Assembly: GCA_022641595.1 (NCBI GenBank)
Contig: JALCDN010000009.1
Coordinates: 1 to 39,066 of the forward strand
Length of the DNA: 39,066 nt
From: Ruminococcus sp.
GTDB lineage: Bacteria > Bacillota > Clostridia > Oscillospirales > Ruminococcaceae
Reading direction: 5' to 3'
The notes under the pieces are model-generated. The model ran no database searches. It was not told where the DNA came from and saw nothing but the letters and a program-made list of their open reading frames with translations. This document shows positions 34,363-39,066 of the stretch, piece after piece (the stretch's first letter is position 1; every line of letters starts with the position of its first letter). The position numbers were made by a program, and so were the translations under genes.

Positions 34363-34787
34363 TACTTTCTGCGGTAAAGCTCGCCCCTGTAGTCATTGCC
34401 GCTGTTCTTACCGGCATAGGTCTTTTTCTTAAGGACAGACCAAGAGGTAAATTTCGCCACGGCATTCAGACTGACGCTGTTGTCTGCGATATTGCTGTCA
34501 GAAATGTCTGCTACAAGCACAGACAAAATCAGTACAAAGTTATGTCACCCAAGGTACAGTTTTCCTACGGCGACAAATCTTTCATTGCAGTCTACCCTTT
34601 CTTTATCAACGAAAATTCATTCAATTTCAAGGTCGGCGACAAAATTCATATCCGTTTTGACCCCAAAAATCCCAACCGCTTCTTCATCGAAAACGATGGC
34701 AGCAAAAATAATATTTCGTTTTCATTTATTTGTTGCGGATTGTTCATAATAATTTCATATATTATTATTATAATTAATTATAGATGA
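34359..34787 (+). CDS. DUF3592-like membrane protein
   Basis: 142 residues. An N-terminal transmembrane helix (about 5-24) is followed by a small beta-rich domain with VQFSYGDKSFIAVYPF and VGDKIHIRFDPKNP, the pattern of DUF3592-type proteins. A C-terminal helix (about 120-140) rich in Ile ends the protein. It begins inside the argB stop (ATGA), so it is translationally coupled to argB. Function unknown; family match by eye is moderate. Confidence 0.72.
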   Translation: MILSAVKLAPVVIAAVLTGIGLFLKDRPRGKFRHGIQTDAVVCDIAVRNVCYKHRQNQYKVMSPKVQFSYGDKSFIAVYPFFINENSFNFKVGDKIHIRFDPKNPNRFFIENDGSKNNISFSFICCGLFIIISYIIIIINYR

Positions 34788-34973
34788 TTCCACACACCTT
34801 ATATTACTTTGTGTATTTTGCACAAAGCTTTCATTCGTATAATTTTTCCTTCCATAGTCTTTATATGGTCGGAATTCCACATTACATCTGCATCTCACTA
34901 AATGTTATACCATTATATATTTTGCATCTTTATATTACTTGCAGATAGTCTGTTTTTTAAAGGAGAGAATAAA

Positions 34974-36140
34974 GTGAGCACTATTGATAAATTCAACAAA
35001 AATATTATGCATACATACGGTCGCTATCCACTCGTTATGGAATCTGGTAAGGACAGACGCTGCAAGGACGAAAACGGTAAGTCCTACATAGACTTCGGCA
35101 GCGGTATCGGCACAAATTCTCTCGGCTACTGCAACGATAAATGGGTAGATGCTGTCTGCAATCAGGCAAAACAGCTCCAACACAGCTCAAATTATTACTA
35201 CACAAGAGTTCAAGCCGACTTCGCTGACCTTCTTTGCAACACAACCGGCTACTCTAAGGTATTTTTCGGCAACAGCGGTGCTGAAGCCAACGAATGCGCT
35301 ATCAAAATTGCAAGGAAATACAGCTTTGACAAATACGGCAAAAACCGTCACAATATAATAACTCTCGTCAACTCATTCCACGGAAGAACTATTTGCACAC
35401 TCTCCGCTACCGGTCAGGACGTCTTTCATAACTACTTCTTCCCGTTCGTTGACGGTTTCATTAACGTAGAAGCAAATAACATTGATGACCTCAAGGATAA
35501 GCTCGATGGCTCTGTCTGTGCCGTCATGATTGAATATATTCAAGGAGAGGGCGGCGTTAATGCTCTGAATCAGGACTTCGTTGACGCTATATTCTCTCTT
35601 TGTCAGCAAAAAGACGTTCTCGTTATCGCCGATGAGGTTCAGACAGGTGTCGGTCGTACGGGAAAATTCCTTGCAGGCGAACATTTTGGCAAAAAAGCTA
35701 ACATTGTAACTCTCGCTAAAGGTCTTGCAGGCGGAGTTCCGATTGGTGCGTGCCTCGCTGACGAAAAATGCGCCGACGTTCTTTGTGCAGGTACTCACGG
35801 CTCAACTTTCGGCGGAAATCCTCTGGCTTGTGCCGGCGGTACTGCCGTTCTTGAAACCGTTACAGCCGACGGCTTCCTGCAAAATGTCACCGAAAAATCC
35901 GAATTTATTCGCTCGGAACTTCTCAAAATTGACGAGGTTCAGAGCCTCAGCGGCATCGGTCTTATGATTGGAATCAGTCTTAAAACTAAAAAAGCCGCCG
36001 ATGTTGTAAAAGCTGCTCTCGATGAAGGACTCCTTCTGCTGACCGCTAAGGAAAAAATCCGTCTGCTTCCCCCACTTACCATAGATAAACAGGAAATCCA
36101 GGAAGGCGTAGCTATTTTACGGAAACTTCTGGAGGTGTAA
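34974..36140 (+). CDS. argD: Acetylornithine aminotransferase
   Basis: PLP-dependent class III aminotransferase making N-acetylornithine. The 388-residue protein has GNSGAEANECAIKIAR at about 99-114, the DEVQTGVGRTG motif at about 220-230, and the PLP-binding lysine K249 in TLAKGLAGG. The start is a GTG at 34974 preceded by AAGGAGAG; the track's extra 24 hydrophobic residues come from non-coding upstream sequence. A 186-bp gap precedes it, with a weak CTTTGTG / CACAAAG hairpin at 34807-34827. Confidence 0.95.
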   Translation: MSTIDKFNKNIMHTYGRYPLVMESGKDRRCKDENGKSYIDFGSGIGTNSLGYCNDKWVDAVCNQAKQLQHSSNYYYTRVQADFADLLCNTTGYSKVFFGNSGAEANECAIKIARKYSFDKYGKNRHNIITLVNSFHGRTICTLSATGQDVFHNYFFPFVDGFINVEANNIDDLKDKLDGSVCAVMIEYIQGEGGVNALNQDFVDAIFSLCQQKDVLVIADEVQTGVGRTGKFLAGEHFGKKANIVTLAKGLAGGVPIGACLADEKCADVLCAGTHGSTFGGNPLACAGGTAVLETVTADGFLQNVTEKSEFIRSELLKIDEVQSLSGIGLMIGISLKTKKAADVVKAALDEGLLLLTAKEKIRLLPPLTIDKQEIQEGVAILRKLLEV

Positions 36141-36143
36141 CTT

Positions 36144-36611
36144 ATGGAACTGTTCGTTATACCCAAGGGAAGTAAATTCTTCGTTCAGGACAAAAAAGAA
36201 CGTGAGCTTTATACAGTAAAGAAAAAGACTTTCGGCAACAGGTATTTACTGCTCGATGCAAGCGGCTATGAACTTTACTCAATCACTCAGCTAAAAGAAG
36301 GCAAAAAACCTGAATTTCAGGTTGATCTGAACGAAGAAATATTTATGACTATTAAATGCCTTTCACTTTTCCTTGACCCATCTATAGAATGTATAGGAAA
36401 AGATATGACCTTCTTGCTCAAAAGTACAGACAGAAGAAACTTCATTATGACTAAAAACGGCAACGAAATGGGTAAATTAACGACTGTTACTCTCATGACC
36501 GGTGACCTTCAGTACGAACTACAAATAGATGACAAGGAATTTGATGACTATTTTCCTCTTTTCGCTGTAGCTATCGATAAAGCTTTCGGCGATATCAACA
36601 GAAGCAAATAG
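36144..36611 (+). CDS. LURP-one-related / YxjI-like protein
   Basis: 155 residues, largely beta-strand, without membrane helices. The sequence reads as a Tubby-like barrel: short strands such as KFFVQDKKERELYTVKKK, then LLLDASGYELYSI, and so on to the C-terminal YFPLFAVAIDKAF, which looks like the central helix. This fits the LOR/YxjI (DUF567) family, thought to act as a membrane- or phosphoinositide-associated scaffold; bacterial function is unknown. It starts 3 nt after argD with GGAGG inside the argD end, so it is co-translated. Confidence 0.72.
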   Translation: MELFVIPKGSKFFVQDKKERELYTVKKKTFGNRYLLLDASGYELYSITQLKEGKKPEFQVDLNEEIFMTIKCLSLFLDPSIECIGKDMTFLLKSTDRRNFIMTKNGNEMGKLTTVTLMTGDLQYELQIDDKEFDDYFPLFAVAIDKAFGDINRSK

Positions 36612-36656
36612 CTTTAACTGCATAACTTTATACTACATATACCGAAAGGATTTATT

Positions 36657-37565
36657 ATGAAACATCTTTTAAAAATGTCTGACCTCTCTACGGAGGAAAT
36701 TCTCGATATTCTTAACCTCGCTGACCAGCTTAAATATGAACTAAAACACGGTATTCCGCATAATCACCTCAAGGGCAAAACCCTCGGTATGATTTTCCAG
36801 AAAGCTTCAACCAGAACAAGAGTTTCTTTCGAGACAGGTATGTATCAGCTCGGCGGATATCCACTTTTCCTTTCATCTGCTGACCTCCAGATCGGCAGAG
36901 GTGAACCCGTTCAGGATACCGCAAGAGTCCTCTCACGCTACCTCGACGGCATTATGATAAGAACTTTTGAACAGAAAGAGGTCGAGGATCTCGCTAAATT
37001 CGGTCAGATTCCGATAATTAACGGTCTTACCGACTTCGCTCACCCTTGCCAGGTTCTCGCTGACCTTATGACTATCCGTGAAGTGAAAAATGTCTTTGAC
37101 GGTCTCAAAATGTGCTTTATCGGTGACGGAAATAATATGGCTAACTCGCTGATAGTTGGCGGTCTCAAGGTCGGAATGGAAGTCGCTGTTGCCTGCCCGA
37201 ACGGTTTTCACCCGGATAAACAGGTACTTGACTTTGCAAATAGTTTTGACTGCTTCACACTTACTGACTCACCTGCCGTTGCCGCTAAGGACGCTGATGT
37301 CCTGATTACCGACGTTTGGTCGTCTATGGGTATGGAGGACGAAATCGAAATGCGTAAAAAAGCTTTCAAGGGCTACCAGATTAACGACGAAATTATGGCT
37401 GTTGCAAAGAACGATGCTATGGTAATGCATTGCCTACCGGCACACCGTGAGGAGGAAATTACTACAAAGGTATTTGAGGCTCACGCTAAAGAGATTTTCG
37501 AGGAGGCTGAAAACCGTCTCCACGCTCAAAAAGCCGTTATGGTCAAGCTCATGGCTGACAATTAA
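36657..37565 (+). CDS. argF: Ornithine carbamoyltransferase
   Basis: Forms citrulline from ornithine and carbamoyl phosphate. The 302-residue protein has the carbamoyl-phosphate loop STRTR at 51-55, HPCQ at 129-132 and the HCLPAHR ornithine-binding motif near residue 261. The canonical STRTRTSFE is STRTRVSFE here, a tolerated variant. AAAGGA precedes the ATG. It is the last gene of the arginine cluster, closed by a strong terminator. Confidence 0.97.
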   Translation: MKHLLKMSDLSTEEILDILNLADQLKYELKHGIPHNHLKGKTLGMIFQKASTRTRVSFETGMYQLGGYPLFLSSADLQIGRGEPVQDTARVLSRYLDGIMIRTFEQKEVEDLAKFGQIPIINGLTDFAHPCQVLADLMTIREVKNVFDGLKMCFIGDGNNMANSLIVGGLKVGMEVAVACPNGFHPDKQVLDFANSFDCFTLTDSPAVAAKDADVLITDVWSSMGMEDEIEMRKKAFKGYQINDEIMAVAKNDAMVMHCLPAHREEEITTKVFEAHAKEIFEEAENRLHAQKAVMVKLMADN

Positions 37566-37582
37566 ACTACAATTGTATCATC

Positions 37583-37614
37583 AAGGCGTCTTTCAATTCG
37601 GAGGACGCCTTTTT
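37583..37614 (+). terminator. Terminator after argF
   Basis: Perfect 8-bp stem AAGGCGTC / GACGCCTT with a 13-nt loop, followed by TTT. Confidence 0.88.
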
Positions 37615-37620
37615 AGTTCA

Positions 37621-37658
37621 AACTTTTTCAACATTCTTTTCAAAAGATGTTGAAAGTT
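37621..37658. repeat. TTTCAACA-family hairpin (copy 5)
   Basis: Near-perfect long dyad: TTTCAACAT at 37626-37634 pairs with ATGTTGAAA, and CTTTT / AAAAG continues the stem inward. Outer AACTTT / AAAGTT pairing extends it apart from two extra T. Confidence 0.8.
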
Positions 37659-37701
37659 CAGCGGGATTTCCCAGCTGCAAGCGGTTTTCGTAGATTCTCA
37701 C

Positions 37702-37733
37702 TTTTCAACACTCCTTTAAATGCGTGTTGAAAA
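37702..37733. repeat. TTTTCAACA-family hairpin (copy 6)
   Basis: Perfect 10-bp arms TTTTCAACAC / GTGTTGAAAA with a 12-nt loop, only 44 bp after copy 5. Confidence 0.8.
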
Positions 37734-37856
37734 ATTTCTGATTCAGTAATGTTTTAAGCAACATCTGAGAAATCTTTTGCAGTGTTGGATTAAATTGTGT
37801 ACAATAGGCAATGGTCAAAATTAGTGAAAATGCCTATAGTTTATTTGTAAAAAAAA

Positions 37857-37865
37857 TGTTATAAT
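37857..37865 (+). promoter_or_regulatory. Extended -10 promoter upstream of carD
   Basis: TGTTATAAT is an extended -10 element. The -35 position (TAGTTT) is weak. The ATAGGCA / TGCCTAT dyad just upstream may bind an activator or repressor. Confidence 0.55.
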
Positions 37866-37871
37866 ATATAT

Positions 37872-37927
37872 ATCAACGTGCTGTCGCTATGGGAGATGTA
37901 AGTCCTGTTGACGTCAGTGCGTTTTTT
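37872..37927 (+). ncRNA. Short structured leader or small RNA before carD
   Basis: From the predicted start a transcript of about 55 nt ends in the stem ACGTGCTG / CAGTGCGT (all eight positions pair, two as G-U) followed by GTTTTTT, an intrinsic terminator. The 31-nt loop has possible inner pairing (GGGA with TCCT, GTC with GAC). It could be a regulated leader or an independent small RNA. I recognise no known riboswitch class. Confidence 0.5.
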
Positions 37928-37993
37928 ATTAAGGCTTTTGTTGACAAAATAACTGCCTTGAAAAATATTTTCAGGAGAGGAACGGTCAGGATT

Positions 37994-38515
37994 ATGTTTA
38001 AAATTGATGAAACAGTTAATTACAGCTCTTGCGGTCTTTGCAAAATTGCAGACATAGCCAAAAAGGACTTCACCGGAAAAAATGAGGACTACTACGTCCT
38101 AAAACCTGTAACTCAGGAAAATCTTACATACTATGTTGCGGTCAATAACAAGTCGCTTACCGACAAAATGTATCCCACACTTTCTAAATCACAGATTTAC
38201 GAGCTTATTAAAGCTATGCCGGACGAAAAAGAAATCTGGATCGACAATGACTACGTTCGCCAGAGCAAATATAAGGAGATTCTCGCTTCCGGAGACAGAC
38301 TCGAAATCGTCAGAATGATCAAAACCCTTTACAGCCGCAAAAAACGTCGTGTCGAAAAGGGTAAACGTCTTATGAAGTGCGATGAGAACTTCCTGCGTGA
38401 GGCGGAGGCTAACCTGTATAATGAATTTGCCCTCGTTCTCGATATCAAGCCCGATGAGGTGCTGCCTTTTATCGTCAGCAACATTGAGGTTTCCGACATT
38501 AAAGACCCAGTTTAA
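37994..38515 (+). CDS. CarD-family transcriptional regulator
   Basis: 173 residues. The N-terminal CarD/CdnL/TRCF RNA-polymerase-interacting domain (about 1-60) starts FKIDETVNYSSCGLCKI. The position after the two beta-strands where family members carry GVGxI reads CGLCKI here. A helical C-terminal domain (about 65-165) is rich in basic residues (YSRKKRRVEKGKR). CarD proteins bind RNA polymerase and stabilise open complexes, notably at rRNA promoters. The gene sits directly before an rRNA operon. The ATG at 37994, after AGG, is chosen because homologues begin here; the longer track start at 37889 lies in the structured leader. Confidence 0.85.
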   Translation: MFKIDETVNYSSCGLCKIADIAKKDFTGKNEDYYVLKPVTQENLTYYVAVNNKSLTDKMYPTLSKSQIYELIKAMPDEKEIWIDNDYVRQSKYKEILASGDRLEIVRMIKTLYSRKKRRVEKGKRLMKCDENFLREAEANLYNEFALVLDIKPDEVLPFIVSNIEVSDIKDPV

Positions 38516-38537
38516 TCACAGTTTGTCTTTGTTGTTT

Positions 38538-38577
38538 AAAAAGTGACAAGTTTTTTGGAGATTGTTTGTCACTTTTT
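38538..38577 (+). terminator. Terminator after carD
   Basis: Perfect 12-bp stem AAAAAGTGACAA / TTGTCACTTTTT with a 16-nt loop; the 3' arm ends in its own T-run. It insulates the rRNA promoters from carD transcription. Confidence 0.88.
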
Positions 38578-38581
38578 CTCA

Positions 38582-38610
38582 TTGACAACTCCCCGATAAA
38601 GTGATATAAT
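38582..38610 (+). promoter_or_regulatory. rRNA promoter P1
   Basis: Consensus TTGACA, 17-bp spacer, TATAAT with extended TGA before the -10. Confidence 0.93.
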
Positions 38611-38681
38611 AATATTACTCTCTGAGAGAGAGGACACAACTTCAACTGCAGAAAGAAATTTAAAAAAGTTTCAGGAAGCAC

Positions 38682-38710
38682 TTGACAAGAGCGAAGAAAA
38701 GTGATATAAT
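38682..38710 (+). promoter_or_regulatory. rRNA promoter P2
   Basis: Consensus TTGACA, 17-bp spacer, TATAAT with extended TGA, exactly 100 bp downstream of P1. Confidence 0.93.
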
Positions 38711-38800
38711 AAAAAAGTTGCTGAAAGACACCAAAGAGAATGTTTTGGATAAAACGAAGAACAGTGATGAAAAAAAGTATCACATAATGAAAAAAAGTTC

Positions 38801-38829
38801 TTGACAAAGAGAAGAAGATGTGATATAAT
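38801..38829 (+). promoter_or_regulatory. rRNA promoter P3
   Basis: Consensus TTGACA, 17-bp spacer, TATAAT with extended TGA, 119 bp downstream of P2. Transcription from it would start near 38836, about 200 nt before 16S. Confidence 0.93.
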
Positions 38830-39038
38830 AAAGAAGCTGTCTCACGAAAGTGCGAAGCGAACAGCATCTTGAAAATTGAACAATACGAGAAATTAAGAAA
38901 CACGACCCTTGAAATTCGTTTGAGAGAGATCTTGAATGGAAACAAGAAGTCAGACAAGACTATAAAACAAAATTGTAATTGCGAGCAATCGTAATGAACA
39001 GGATGATTTTAAGAGCAGAAATGCTTTTAATATACAAC

Positions 39039-39066
39039 TTTATTAAGAGTTTGATCCTGGCTCAGG
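39039..39066 (+). rRNA. rrs: 16S ribosomal RNA, 5' end (partial)
   Basis: The window ends in AGAGTTTGATCCTGGCTCAG, the universal 16S 5' sequence (27F primer site). By alignment to the E. coli 5' end the mature RNA should begin near 39039. The rest lies beyond the window. Confidence 0.97.

Larger units (their letters stand above)
37566..37993. other. argF-carD spacer
   Basis: A 428-bp gap. It holds the argF terminator, two TTTCAACA-family hairpins, a 7-bp inverted repeat ATAGGCA / TGCCTAT (37804-37810, 37831-37837), an extended -10 promoter, a short leader with terminator, and a second weak promoter-like pair (TTGACA at 37941, AATATT at 37964). Confidence 0.75.
38516..39038. other. carD-16S spacer: rRNA promoter and leader region
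   Basis: Holds the carD terminator, three tandem promoters and the rRNA leader. In the leader a hairpin GCTGT / ACAGC (from about 38837) encloses CAC-GAAA-GTG. It is followed by CTTGAAAATTGAACAAT, the sequence commonly found in clostridial rRNA leaders in the antitermination/processing region. No gene is seen. Confidence 0.8.

Noticed and set aside
37889-37993. N-terminal extension of the CarD protein
   Set aside because: It overlaps the hairpin-terminator leader, lacks a ribosome binding site, and family members begin at the later ATG.
38836-39038. tRNA or small gene in the rRNA leader
   Set aside because: No tRNA fold or open frame; the sequence is an rRNA leader with processing and antitermination-type motifs.

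Overview
This window spans a chromosomal replication origin of a low-to-mid GC Firmicute. It is most likely a Ruminococcus-type member of the Oscillospiraceae. This rests on three things: the rpmH-dnaA-dnaN-recF-gyrB-gyrA order, a secreted esterase ending in a type I dockerin (typical of cellulosome-forming ruminococci), and the style of the dispersed intergenic repeats. The species assignment is inference.

Transcription diverges from the dnaA/rpmH intergenic region. Everything to its left (about 572-14511) is on the minus strand and everything to its right (about 15134 to the end) is on the plus strand, so all genes run with the expected replication forks. Left arm, reading away from the origin: rpmH, rnpA, yidD, yidC, jag (khpB), mnmE, mnmG, rsmG, a bidirectional terminator, noc, a block of large inverted repeats, then nadB-nadC-mntP and a polytopic membrane protein. 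A four-copy 102-bp tandem array closes the left edge. Right arm: dnaA, a 758-bp dnaA-dnaN spacer that looks like the working origin, dnaN, an S4-domain gene, recF, remB, gyrB, a YcxB-like membrane protein, gyrA, the dockerin esterase, and a GT2 glycosyltransferase. These are followed by a nearly complete arginine biosynthesis cluster (argG, argH, argC, argJ, argB, argD, argF) with three small unknown genes embedded in it. A CarD-family regulator comes next, then three tandem consensus promoters and the first bases of a 16S rRNA gene.

The arginine genes can take glutamate to arginine by the cyclic (ArgJ) acetyl-recycling route. Carbamoyl phosphate must be supplied from elsewhere. A perfect ARG-box palindrome sits just upstream of the argG promoter. 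nadB and nadC give two of the three steps of de novo NAD synthesis from aspartate; nadA is not in the window.

The most notable non-coding structures are: (1) a 137-bp cloverleaf-like set of nested perfect inverted repeats directly after dnaA; (2) a DnaA-box / GC-cluster / DnaA-trio-like unwinding element in the same spacer; (3) a dispersed hairpin family with arms TTTCAACA / TGTTGAAA and variable loops; (4) a compound repeat family (102-bp unit plus an 84-bp perfect inverted repeat) that abuts the stop codons of two genes; (5) recurring promoter - short transcript - terminator - second promoter layouts ahead of the esterase, argG and carD.
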